The translations under genes were made by a program, and so were the position numbers. A stretch of 21,518 bases of DNA from a virus. Within the stretch, counting starts at the first letter, position 1; each line of letters opens with the position of its first letter. The notes under the pieces were generated by a model. It had not been told where the DNA came from, did not search any database, and saw only the letters and a list, made by a program, of their open reading frames with translations. The stretch is taken from positions 1 to 21,518 of IMG/VR virus record IMGVR_UViG_3300034375_006125. The stretch is one strand, 5' to 3'. Below are positions 13,655 through 21,108 of the stretch, one piece after another.

Positions 13655-13665
13655 AATATTTTCTC

Positions 13666-15198
13666 CTATTGTTTTTTTACTTTAAATAATCCGGCAAGTC
13701 CACCACTATTTGCATTAAAAAAGGACTTACGTCTTGCTTGCCTATCTCTAATAAGTCTTAATGTAGCTAAATCAGATAGCGAAGATGTGGGTTCTTCTAC
13801 TATTACTTTTTCTTCTAAAAACTCTGGAACTACAGGGATAATAGCGTTATTAGATCCATCATTATCTCCACCATTAAATGTCGTTGTTTTAGTAGTGTTA
13901 TTTTTAGCAGTATTTTTATTTGTAGTATTAAAGCTATTAAACTTATCCACAACAGCTTTACCTATTTCAGTATCTAAAGCTTTTTGAATAGTATCTATTG
14001 TAGTATCTATCGTCTTAACATCAATTCCTGTTTTTTTAGATATTTCTTTTTTTGCAGTACTTGTTAAAACATCTTTTACAGTCTCTTTGACTCCTTTAGT
14101 TTTAGTTTTTTTTGAAACTAAATTTGCAACGTTAAAAGCTGTTTTTACATTAGAAATTGATTTAGCAACTTTTGTAACTGCAGGATTAATTAACCCCAAT
14201 GAACCAATAGTTAAAACAATATCTAATAAACCAAATTTTGAAGGATTAAGAGTTTTATCTACATCTTTTATATTTTTATTAATATTTTTAACAGCGCTCT
14301 CGTGCCAAGTGTCTTTTCCTTTTTTTCCAAAACCAGTTCTACTAGAAAACAAATCTTTTTTATTATAATCTTGATAAGAAACTGGAGTTGTATACGTATA
14401 TGTTTCACCCGCTTTTGGTCCTTTTGTAATTGTACCTGTAATAGTTTTATTTCTTGTTTTAGGCGCATTTTTCCATTGGTTCCCTCTTGCTATATCTTGA
14501 GGTGTAGGTTCTTCGTCCGATGTTTTAGTTTCAGCTTTTGTAGATGTTTTAGAAGTTCCTGAAGGTGTGTGTGGGTTAGGTCTATCTTTATCGCCACTTC
14601 CAGTTTTATCTGAACTTCCATGAGTTCCTCCATAATTATCACTTGGTGGATAAGCAGGGATTCCTTCTTTAGTCATTGTTTTTTGTCCACCTAAATTTTC
14701 TAAAGTCTTAGCTTCTCCAGGTGTAATGTAAGCCAACATGTGTGGCTGACCTTTAATATTTTTTGTAGCTTTTCCACCTTTATTCATAAACAAAGTTGTT
14801 GCAGATTGGTCGCTTGATAAAAAAGGTTGTTTCTCTGGTGCAGCTGCCATTAAATTAATTCTGTCATCAACCATAACTTCTTCACCGTCATCGGCTTCAA
14901 CAAATTCCATGTTAGCTTCTTCAGTTCCTAAAATACCTGCTTCACCTGCATCCGATGTAGACATTTCTAAAGTGTATTTTTCTAAGTACTCATCGTGCTT
15001 ATCATTTAATGCTGCAAGCTCTGGATTTGTTTCGTAAATTTTTTTCCAACCTTCGTATTGTGGATCTGTTCCGTCTGCTTGTTTTTTTCTAAACATAGAA
15101 GCAACACCACCTTTATTGTAATCTTCAGAAAATTTTTTAGCTACCTCTGGTTCGTTAGCAAATAAATATCTTCTTTGTTTTTCAGATTTAAATGGCAT
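13666..15198 (-). CDS. Modular phage protein with KSEKQRRYL head and GG motifs (510 aa)
   Basis: I choose ATG at 15198 (MPFKSEKQRRYLFANEPEVA) rather than the codon at 15210, because MPFxSEKQRRYL is the usual start of a recurring phage N-terminal module and TAATG overlap links it to the preceding gene. Residues 29-36 are KGGVASMF. Residues 133-182 hold another marine-phage module (TLFMNKGGKATKN, HMLAYITPGEAKTLENLGG, KEGIPAYP). Residues about 185-300 are disordered and Ser/Thr/Lys-rich. Residues 321-365 include a hydrophobic/amphipathic stretch (GLLDIVLTIGSLGLINPAV), then Lys-rich helices. The C-terminus, 498-510, is SGGLAGLFKVKKQ. This could be an internal virion or ejection protein; that is inferred from size, membrane-active-looking helices and its place after the portal. 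Confidence 0.65.
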   Translation of the reverse strand: MPFKSEKQRRYLFANEPEVAKKFSEDYNKGGVASMFRKKQADGTDPQYEGWKKIYETNPELAALNDKHDEYLEKYTLEMSTSDAGEAGILGTEEANMEFVEADDGEEVMVDDRINLMAAAPEKQPFLSSDQSATTLFMNKGGKATKNIKGQPHMLAYITPGEAKTLENLGGQKTMTKEGIPAYPPSDNYGGTHGSSDKTGSGDKDRPNPHTPSGTSKTSTKAETKTSDEEPTPQDIARGNQWKNAPKTRNKTITGTITKGPKAGETYTYTTPVSYQDYNKKDLFSSRTGFGKKGKDTWHESAVKNINKNIKDVDKTLNPSKFGLLDIVLTIGSLGLINPAVTKVAKSISNVKTAFNVANLVSKKTKTKGVKETVKDVLTSTAKKEISKKTGIDVKTIDTTIDTIQKALDTEIGKAVVDKFNSFNTTNKNTAKNNTTKTTTFNGGDNDGSNNAIIPVVPEFLEEKVIVEEPTSSLSDLATLRLIRDRQARRKSFFNANSGGLAGLFKVKKQ

Positions 15199-15494
15199 TA
15201 ACACTTCCACTTTCTTAATGACTTATTAATTCTTGAATTAGGATCATTAGCTGTTTTAGAAGATGTTAGTTTTTTCTTCATCCCACCCATTCTAGCGCAA
15301 AAAGATTTTTTTCTTGATCCGCCTTCTGGTTGTGGTGCTTTTAAATTAGATCCCGGGTTTGCTTTATTATATGAAGCTCTACCTTTAGCATTTAATCCAC
15401 CGGACTCAGATTTACCTTCCTTACGCTGCCAAGCAGGCGTTCCGCCTCTCTTGAAAGAAGCACGAACCGCTCCCATTCCAAGAGTGGCTCTCAT
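15198..15494 (-). CDS. DUF6321-like small basic phage protein (98 aa)
   Basis: After MRATLGMGAVRASFKRGGTP the core reads WQRKEGKSESGGLNAKGRAS, YNKANPGSNLKAPQPEGGS, RKKSFCARMGGMKKKL and ends NDPNSRINKSLRKWKC. The SGGLxxKGRxxYxxxNPGSxLKxPQPEGGSRKKSFCARMxG pattern with terminal LRKWxC is a well-marked small phage family that I believe is DUF6321; the function is unknown to me. Two Cys (in SFCARM and the final residue) and many Lys/Arg suggest nucleic-acid contact or a disulfide. Both ends are one-base TAATG overlaps with neighbours. The family recurs near terminase/portal genes of marine phages, which fits this place. Confidence 0.75.
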   Translation of the reverse strand: MRATLGMGAVRASFKRGGTPAWQRKEGKSESGGLNAKGRASYNKANPGSNLKAPQPEGGSRKKSFCARMGGMKKKLTSSKTANDPNSRINKSLRKWKC

Positions 15495-15643
15495 TACGCT
15501 TTACCCTTATTTTTTTTACTATTTGGAAACCCTGCTTTCATATTAGCATAAGCTTTAGGTGTAATTGTACTTTTAGCTTTACTTTTTGACGTCCCAGCTT
15601 TTTTTTTCGCATTAATGTTCGCGTATAGACTATTTTTTACCAT
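15494..15643 (-). CDS. Small Lys-rich LYANINxKKKAGTS protein (49 aa)
   Basis: The 49-codon frame runs from ATG at 15643 (2 bases after the portal stop) to a TAA overlapping the next ATG. It reads MVKNSLYANINAKKKAGTSK, then STITPKAYANMKAGFPNSKK and a Lys/Asn tail. The pattern LYxNINxKxKAGTSxxKxxSTIxxxAYxNMKxGF is one I recall as a frequent very small marine-phage protein located beside portal and DUF6321-like genes. Its ribosome site lies in the portal's last codons (AAGGACCAAGGAG region). The function is unknown; strongly basic, perhaps nucleic-acid binding. Confidence 0.7.
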   Translation of the reverse strand: MVKNSLYANINAKKKAGTSKSKAKSTITPKAYANMKAGFPNSKKNKGKA

Positions 15644-15645
15644 AA

Positions 15646-18165
15646 TTAACTCCTTGGTCCTTTTAATGTACTTACATCAAATCTTTTAGTTGCATCAGCT
15701 TTTGCTTTTGCTTGATTAGACATTTTTTGTTTAGTTAGTGAAGTTTCAGCTCTAAGTTCAGCTAAATCTTCGGTTTGATCCATTTTTTCTTGTTGATAGC
15801 TTTGGTTCATCATAGCTTTCATCTTATCTAGATTCAACCTTGCATCGTCTTCTTTTTGTTTTCTTAAATTGTCTTGAGCTTTAATATCCAGTTCTCTTGC
15901 TCTTAATTTAGCAATTGGATCATTACCTAAATCGCCCATTATTTTATTTTGTTCTTTAACAAACTCTTCAGTCATCTCAGAAATTAAAACAGCTTTTCTA
16001 GATTCAATTTCCATAACTAATCTATCCATTTCTTGTTTAAGTTCTGGATTTTGTTGTGCTTCAGGATTTTGCATCATTTGCTGTAATTGGCCTACTTGCA
16101 TTATTTTTTCTTGCATCTCCATTTGTACCTGTTCATCAGCCATTAATGAAATATGTTCAAAAATATTTTTTTCTAATGAACCCATAATAACAGGACTATT
16201 TTGTGCCATAGTTGTAGACATAAAAGAAAGATGAGCTGCAATGTGAGCTTGATGATCTTGTCCTGTAAAAGCTTCAAAAGGAGTACCCGCTAAAGCATCG
16301 ATATGTTCTAGAGCTGGATTCTTAGGAGCCGGCTCTGGCGGTGGTGGTAATATTTGATCAATATTTTTAACACCAATCGCTTGATACATATCTTTGTAAG
16401 CTGCATATAAATCGTGCATTTCTGGATTAGATTGAGCTAATTGTAATTCTGTTTGAGCAATAGAAACTCTTTGAGTTGATGAAAATATATTTGGATCAGC
16501 AACTGGTAAAACATCTATTCTGTCGTCAAAGTCAGCTTGTTTAATTTGTTTGTCCGCACCTACTACTTCATATGGATAAACCGCGGGAAGGTAAGTTGAA
16601 AAAACATCCGACAATAAAGTAAACTCATTTTTCATAGAAGCATACAATCTTTTGTGGATCGCTGACATGACTCTTGAACCACGTTCTAAAAGAGCTACAG
16701 TTGTTCCAACAGCCGCCTGCTGGTTCCCGTCGCCAACTTGCATGTCAGCAATTGACGCGAATCTCTGTCCAGCCTGAACACAAATACCCATCAACTGTAA
16801 TAATGTTGCAGAAGGTTCCTTGTAAGGCAAAGTCATAAAAGCATCTCTTAGATTTCCACCAGGTGCATCGACATCTCGAAACTCACCTGGTTGCAATGAT
16901 TGAGCATCGTTGTTTACACGAATCCCTCTCATCTTAAATCCTGCTGGTAAATTGGAGAGTGTACCAGCATCAATTAGTTGTCGTAAGGCAGACGTCGCTG
17001 CTCTTGTTAAACCACCAATCATATGAATTAATCCAAAACCATAAAAGCCTAAACCCGGTAAAAATTTAAAATGAACAAAATAATCAATTTTTCTTTTTTT
17101 CGGATCATCAACTTTATAGTTTCTTCTAATTGATAATACTTTTCTAGAACCACTGTCTACTGTTATGATGTAAGGAACTTTAATTCCTGTAGGCATTCCA
17201 TCAGGTGCTCTATCTTCAAAGCCTTCAAGATCTAAATCAGTATGAACTTCAATCAACGTATACATTTTATTGTTTTTTTGTTGACCGTTCATTTCGGTAC
17301 CTTCTAGTTCTCGTTCTTTTTTCTTAACTTCAGTTTCTTCTGCATAAGGTGCAAAAATTTCTATGTCTCTATAGAAACCTGCAACTTGTTGTTTACGTAA
17401 ATCATTTTCTGAAATTTTTATTGTATGACAAATTGCTTCAGCATCTTCTAATGAAGTTGCGGTGTAAGGCACTACTAAATCATCAGCAGGGACAAATTTA
17501 GAAACTGCTCTTCCTAACAAGTCATCGTAATAAACTTTTTTAAACGTCGAACCAGCTAATGGCAGATAAAATAACATCTGATCAAACTCAGGTTCATACT
17601 CTTTCATAACGTTCATAATTTCATAATTCATGAAATCTCTAACCCGTTGTGACTGAGCTTCTTTTTCTGGAGTTGAGGCTCCTAGAATTTGAGTTCTAAT
17701 TGGACCATCGGCTGGTAATAACTCTTTGTAAGCTTGCGCTTGAAATTGTGTAACAGCTTCTGCAAGTACTGGATGCGTTGCACCACTTGCTCCTTGAAAC
17801 GGTTGTGTACGTTGCTCAAACTGAAAACCTAAAAGATCTAACCCTTTAGAGTATGATCTTTCCCATTCTCTTCTTGATTCTTTGTAATCTGTGTAGTTAC
17901 CAAAAAGTTCTGAACCTAATGGTTGTAAAATTGAATCTGGTAAAATTGCTGCTAAATTTGAATAATGCTCATTGCCTTGTGAAGGCGCTGCTGCACCTGG
18001 ATCAAAATCTACATCAACTGAACCATCTGGATTTTCTGTAATCTCTGTATTATCAGGAGAGGGCATAGATTCTTGCATTTCTGCAACAACTTCTGTCTGT
18101 TCCTCTTGTGAAGGTATAGTTATATTTTGCCTTACGTTCGGTAAGGATTTATCTACGTCTGCCAT
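15646..18165 (-). CDS. Portal protein (839 aa)
   Basis: Forms the dodecameric ring at one head vertex through which DNA is packaged and ejected. I choose ATG at 18165 (MADVDKSLPNVRQ) because it follows TTGGAGA; the ATG at 18207 has poorer upstream sequence. The N-terminal 100 residues are acidic. The portal core includes LLGFQFEQRTQPFQGASGAT, FDQMLFYLPLAGSTFKKVYY, VPADDLVVPYTATSLEDAEA, FLPGLGFYGFGLIHMIGGLT, AATSALRQLIDAGTLSNLPA and NQQAAVGTTVALLERGSRVM. The last 250 residues are Gln/Met/Lys-rich helices, probably a barrel or coiled coil protruding into the head. The length is at the large end, as in P22-like and phiEco32-like portals. It lies two genes downstream of the terminase. Confidence 0.88.
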   Translation of the reverse strand: MADVDKSLPNVRQNITIPSQEEQTEVVAEMQESMPSPDNTEITENPDGSVDVDFDPGAAAPSQGNEHYSNLAAILPDSILQPLGSELFGNYTDYKESRREWERSYSKGLDLLGFQFEQRTQPFQGASGATHPVLAEAVTQFQAQAYKELLPADGPIRTQILGASTPEKEAQSQRVRDFMNYEIMNVMKEYEPEFDQMLFYLPLAGSTFKKVYYDDLLGRAVSKFVPADDLVVPYTATSLEDAEAICHTIKISENDLRKQQVAGFYRDIEIFAPYAEETEVKKKERELEGTEMNGQQKNNKMYTLIEVHTDLDLEGFEDRAPDGMPTGIKVPYIITVDSGSRKVLSIRRNYKVDDPKKRKIDYFVHFKFLPGLGFYGFGLIHMIGGLTRAATSALRQLIDAGTLSNLPAGFKMRGIRVNNDAQSLQPGEFRDVDAPGGNLRDAFMTLPYKEPSATLLQLMGICVQAGQRFASIADMQVGDGNQQAAVGTTVALLERGSRVMSAIHKRLYASMKNEFTLLSDVFSTYLPAVYPYEVVGADKQIKQADFDDRIDVLPVADPNIFSSTQRVSIAQTELQLAQSNPEMHDLYAAYKDMYQAIGVKNIDQILPPPPEPAPKNPALEHIDALAGTPFEAFTGQDHQAHIAAHLSFMSTTMAQNSPVIMGSLEKNIFEHISLMADEQVQMEMQEKIMQVGQLQQMMQNPEAQQNPELKQEMDRLVMEIESRKAVLISEMTEEFVKEQNKIMGDLGNDPIAKLRARELDIKAQDNLRKQKEDDARLNLDKMKAMMNQSYQQEKMDQTEDLAELRAETSLTKQKMSNQAKAKADATKRFDVSTLKGPRS

Positions 18166-18298
18166 TTGTTTTCTCCAATCTTTCTGGTTTATCTTGTTTT
18201 TGTTCATTAATCAAGCCTCTAGGCTCCGGGCCCTTTAGCGGAGGTATTTCTTTCCATTTCACGTGTTTCATGTTTTTAACTAATGTTGGGTTTTTCAT
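18149..18298 (-). CDS. Small basic protein overlapping the portal start (49 aa)
   Basis: ATG at 18298 overlaps the stop of the 287-aa gene (TAATG). The 49 codons read MKNPTLVKNMKHVKWKEIPP, then LKGPEPRGLINEQKQDKPER and end GRRR. The last 17 bases overlap the portal gene, whose ribosome site GGAG lies within its codons. The VKWKEIPPLKGPEPRGL core resembles a KW..IPPxKGPxPxGL motif I recall in small genes before portals in marine phages. This, with both couplings, supports a real gene. Function unknown. Confidence 0.6.
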   Translation of the reverse strand: MKNPTLVKNMKHVKWKEIPPLKGPEPRGLINEQKQDKPERLEKTNGRRR

Positions 18299-19161
18299 TA
18301 TCTTTTTCTAAAATGATTAGCGATACCGCCTTGAGCAAACAAAATATCATCTGTTGTAAAATCAATATCAATTGTTTCTCGATCAAATTCTGGATCTTCA
18401 GCGCCACGGCCTCTGTTATCTTTAATATCATTAAGATAATTTGCATAAGCGGCAGCAACTTTAGTACTATTCTCGTTTGGAATATTTTTAGTAGCTTTCG
18501 TTCCATAAATTTCTTCAAAAACCATTATTGGGTCCTTACCAGCTGCTAAATCTTTAGATTGTTTTTCTGATAGGTAATCTGAGTTCATAACAATGTAACG
18601 AGCCACTCCTTTAGCGTTAGCAAACTCATTATTTTCATTATAATTCATTTTTAAAACAGACTCAGCGTCTAATGCGCTTTTGTCCGTAATTTTTGGTTTA
18701 AGTTCTCCTCTAGCAAAGGCCATTTTTTTTGCTTTCTCTGCATCCGCTATTGTTTTTGCAATTTCTATGTTTTGAATTATTTTATCAACCAATGGACTAA
18801 CAGATTCTGGTCTCTTGACGCTAGGAACTGGCGACTTGGACTCTTTTGTTAGTTTAATAACTTGTGCAGATTTTAATTTAGAAGGATTTTTTGATTTTTC
18901 TATGTCTTTTAAGTTTTGTAAAAATTTTTCTTGCTCTTTTGGTTTAGAATTTTTTAAAGTTCGAGCAGTTAACTTAATTTCTTCAATAAATTTTGCTGGA
19001 AGCTTACGATTTTTTGCAATCCATAACAAAGCTTCTTGAGATACTGGGTTGTTATACAAACTTTTACCCATTTTTTGAATATTGCCACCAATCCCTAAAA
19101 TATCTTTAGGTTTAATTCCTAGTCTTGCTAGAATTTTATAAATTTCTATTAAAACTTTCAT
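18298..19161 (-). CDS. Protein of unknown function between terminase and portal (287 aa)
   Basis: Mostly helical and Lys-rich. Residues 1-55 carry LIEIYKILARLGIKPKDI and LLWIAKNRKLP; residues 60-110 are basic and low complexity; residues 165-255 contain NEFANAKGVARYIVMNSDYL and STKVAAAYANYLNDIKDNRG. The extreme C-terminus is ILFAQGGIANHFRKR, the GG[ILV]A motif found again in six downstream genes. ATG at 19161 overlaps the terminase stop by one base. No enzyme motif or membrane helix. Place and charge would allow a packaging accessory or internal virion role, but the family is not recognised. Confidence 0.65.
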   Translation of the reverse strand: MKVLIEIYKILARLGIKPKDILGIGGNIQKMGKSLYNNPVSQEALLWIAKNRKLPAKFIEEIKLTARTLKNSKPKEQEKFLQNLKDIEKSKNPSKLKSAQVIKLTKESKSPVPSVKRPESVSPLVDKIIQNIEIAKTIADAEKAKKMAFARGELKPKITDKSALDAESVLKMNYNENNEFANAKGVARYIVMNSDYLSEKQSKDLAAGKDPIMVFEEIYGTKATKNIPNENSTKVAAAYANYLNDIKDNRGRGAEDPEFDRETIDIDFTTDDILFAQGGIANHFRKR

Positions 19162-20654
19162 TAATAATATGTTTTGTTAACTGTTGGCATAATTTGATCC
19201 TTATAATCTTCAGGGTGACCTAAAAAACCACCTTGTCTAAATCTCATTACTGCTTGAGTTGTACTATCGACTAAGTCATCATTATCACCAAAAGGAAAAG
19301 CAGCACATTCCTCTATGACTTCTTGCGCAAACTGTAAATGTGTAGGCGCCCACACTTGTCCACTCTCAAAAATGGGAGCAACGGAGTTTACTCTAGAGTG
19401 TTTATCATTACCTCTTGAAGGTGTAAAGTTAATTACAGGGATTCCCATGGCTCTAAGCTCATAGGTTAATGGTAATCCTGATGCCTTAGCTTCAATTAAA
19501 ACTGTTTCTGGATCCCAGTACTTATATAATTTTAAAGCTTCACGTCTGAGTTCTGGAAATTCAAAACGATCTTTAACTGCATCTAATAAAATTAGTTGTT
19601 GAGGACTATCTTCATTCTCACGAAAAATACCCCAGGTCGTAATGGCTGAGTAATCGGCAGTTTCTTTTTTTAAAAATGCAGTATCGTAAGATTGGATAAC
19701 ATGATCACACGCGGGTATGCCTCTATCCTCCGGCCACTTCTTCCACCAGTCCCTTTTAATTAATGCACCTTCTTCAGAAGTTGGATTTTGCATATACTGT
19801 GCATTCCATTTTGGAAGGGCAACCGATGCTTTAACATTTAATAATTGTTCTAGTTCCCAGTACTCTGGCCACACCGGTGTATTGTTAGGAAGGATCGCAG
19901 GAAACTCAACTACTTCCCACTGATCTGCTTTGGGGTCTGCAGCTTGTGCTGCTTGTAACATGCCTGTTAGATCCTTGGTATTCCATCGAGTCATAACGAG
20001 TACAATCATTCCACCTGGTTGAAGACGTTGACGTGGACCTGACGTGTACCATTCATAAGCCCGCTCTAAAGATTTAGCATTCATAGCGTCTTGCTCTGAA
20101 TGAGGATCATCGATGATAAGTAAGTCCGCACCACGACCGGTTACTGCTCCCTCGACACCAACTGCAAAATACTCGCCCCCTTGTGCTGTCTGCCAGCGAC
20201 CAGCGGCTTTACTATCTTCTTGTAGTCTAGTTGGAAAAACTTCTTTGTATTCCTCACTGTCCATTAAGTGTTTAGCCTTACGACCAAACCTTACAGCAAG
20301 TTCGGCTGTGTGAGTTGCTTGAATTATTTTTAATTTTGGTCTGTTACCGATCATCCAGGCTGGTAGTAGGAAGGATGCAAATTCAGATTTTGTATGTCTG
20401 GGTGGCATATTCACAATAAGCCTTTTAGACTTTCCAGATTTTAAATTATTAAATTTTTCTGCAATAATTTTATGATGCTCCCCCTCTATAAAATCAGGCC
20501 ACATATGTTTTACAAAATCCATAAAATTTTCCTGAATTTTTCTATGCCTTTGTTTTTCGTCTTTCTTAACAACTAGCTTTTTTAACTCTTTCCTAGTTTC
20601 AGGGTCTAGGTTCTCAATGTTTAAATTTTTTAAAATATTTTTTATATCAGGCAT
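19161..20654 (-). CDS. terL: Terminase large subunit (ATPase/nuclease), 497 aa
   Basis: Drives DNA packaging into the prohead and cuts the concatemer. I choose ATG at 20654 (MPDIKNILKNLNIENL); a TTG at 20675 would add seven residues, and neither has a clear ribosome site. The ATPase domain has a Walker A variant (VNMPPRHTKSEFAS, about residues 81-94), a Walker B (ADLLIIDDPHSEQDA, 176-190) and a coupling motif (VLVMTRWNTKDLTG). The RNase H-like nuclease domain shows Asp324 in QSYDTAFLKKETADYSA, Glu388 in VLIEAKASGLPL and acidic residues in GDNDDLVDSTTQ (about 457-466). Length and order are typical. It is the first gene of the leftward block. No small terminase gene is visible nearby. Confidence 0.93.
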   Translation of the reverse strand: MPDIKNILKNLNIENLDPETRKELKKLVVKKDEKQRHRKIQENFMDFVKHMWPDFIEGEHHKIIAEKFNNLKSGKSKRLIVNMPPRHTKSEFASFLLPAWMIGNRPKLKIIQATHTAELAVRFGRKAKHLMDSEEYKEVFPTRLQEDSKAAGRWQTAQGGEYFAVGVEGAVTGRGADLLIIDDPHSEQDAMNAKSLERAYEWYTSGPRQRLQPGGMIVLVMTRWNTKDLTGMLQAAQAADPKADQWEVVEFPAILPNNTPVWPEYWELEQLLNVKASVALPKWNAQYMQNPTSEEGALIKRDWWKKWPEDRGIPACDHVIQSYDTAFLKKETADYSAITTWGIFRENEDSPQQLILLDAVKDRFEFPELRREALKLYKYWDPETVLIEAKASGLPLTYELRAMGIPVINFTPSRGNDKHSRVNSVAPIFESGQVWAPTHLQFAQEVIEECAAFPFGDNDDLVDSTTQAVMRFRQGGFLGHPEDYKDQIMPTVNKTYY

Positions 20655-20839
20655 AATTTTACTTATGGGTGTCAAAATGTTTTTACAGGGTACGTACGCC
20701 TAAATCAAACATATTATCCGAGAGTAGTGGGACCCCTTTTGACGTTGTGTGTAATACTTTTTATATATTACAGCTTTTTTCGGATTGGGTCTGGTACCTC
20801 TATTAAAATGCCGTGCGCGCGAGCGGGCGCAAAATGCGC

Positions 20840-20856
20840 TGCAACCTGTGGTTGCA
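20840..20856. repeat. Inverted repeat TGCAACC-TGT-GGTTGCA
   Basis: Perfect seven-base arms around a three-base loop, in the GC-rich part of the intergenic region. The inner CAACCTGTGGTTG recurs as CAACCTGTAGTTG at 21062-21074. Could be a protein-binding site or a small hairpin. Confidence 0.5.
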
Positions 20857-20875
20857 TGTGTCCTGTTCCTTGCGC

Positions 20876-20891
20876 GTGACATATATGTCAC
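20876..20891. promoter_or_regulatory. Perfect 16-bp palindrome GTGACATATATGTCAC
   Basis: Both halves match exactly (GTGACATA/TATGTCAC) with no spacer. A dimeric regulator would bind such a site. Half-sites are GTGAC/GTCAC with a six-base centre, so the spacing differs from a CRP site. Intergenic position supports an operator role. Confidence 0.45.
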
Positions 20892-20989
20892 ATGTGTGTT
20901 GCATAATTACAACTACTATATTTAGTGTGGCCCAACCGCTGCAGTCTATACGTTACCGTTAGATAATCACGGCGGGGTTGATATAACTA

Positions 20990-21006
20990 TATAAGATAAT
21001 CCTATA
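20990..21006. promoter_or_regulatory. Near-palindromic 17-bp repeat, copy A
   Basis: TATAAGATAATCCTATA is symmetrical about its central A except for one position pair (A/C). The reverse complement closely matches copies B and C. It is followed by TATTAGTCAAG; copy B has a related TATGTCAAG, so A and B share a longer direct repeat. Confidence 0.5.
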
Positions 21007-21074
21007 TTAGTCAAGTGCAATAGTGTCGCAGGCCAGATTAGAACCATTCTAAACGTGAATACAACCTGTAGTTG

Positions 21075-21089
21075 ATGCAGTATCTGCAT
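21075..21089. repeat. Inverted repeat ATGCAG-TAT-CTGCAT
   Basis: Perfect six-base arms around a three-base centre, directly following the second CAACCTGTRGTTG copy. May be a regulator site or a small hairpin in a leader; nothing more can be said. Confidence 0.4.
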
Positions 21090-21108
21090 ACATTCTATAG
21101 TTGCATTG

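Noticed and set aside
18166-18207. Longer portal N-terminus (14 extra residues) from ATG at 18207
   Set aside because: ATG at 18165 has a clear GGAG at good spacing; the upstream ATG does not, and a separate small gene occupies this stretch.
20655-20675. TTG start for the terminase
   Set aside because: No ribosome site; ATG seven codons later is simpler. TTGACA here looks like a -35 box but has no suitable -10 at normal spacing.
20700-20891. 63-codon minus-strand frame in the intergenic region
   Set aside because: GTG start inside the 16-bp palindrome, no ribosome site, odd Arg/Cys-rich composition from the GC-rich patch.
20876-20891. CRP-type site
   Set aside because: GTGA and TCAC halves are eight bases apart, not six.
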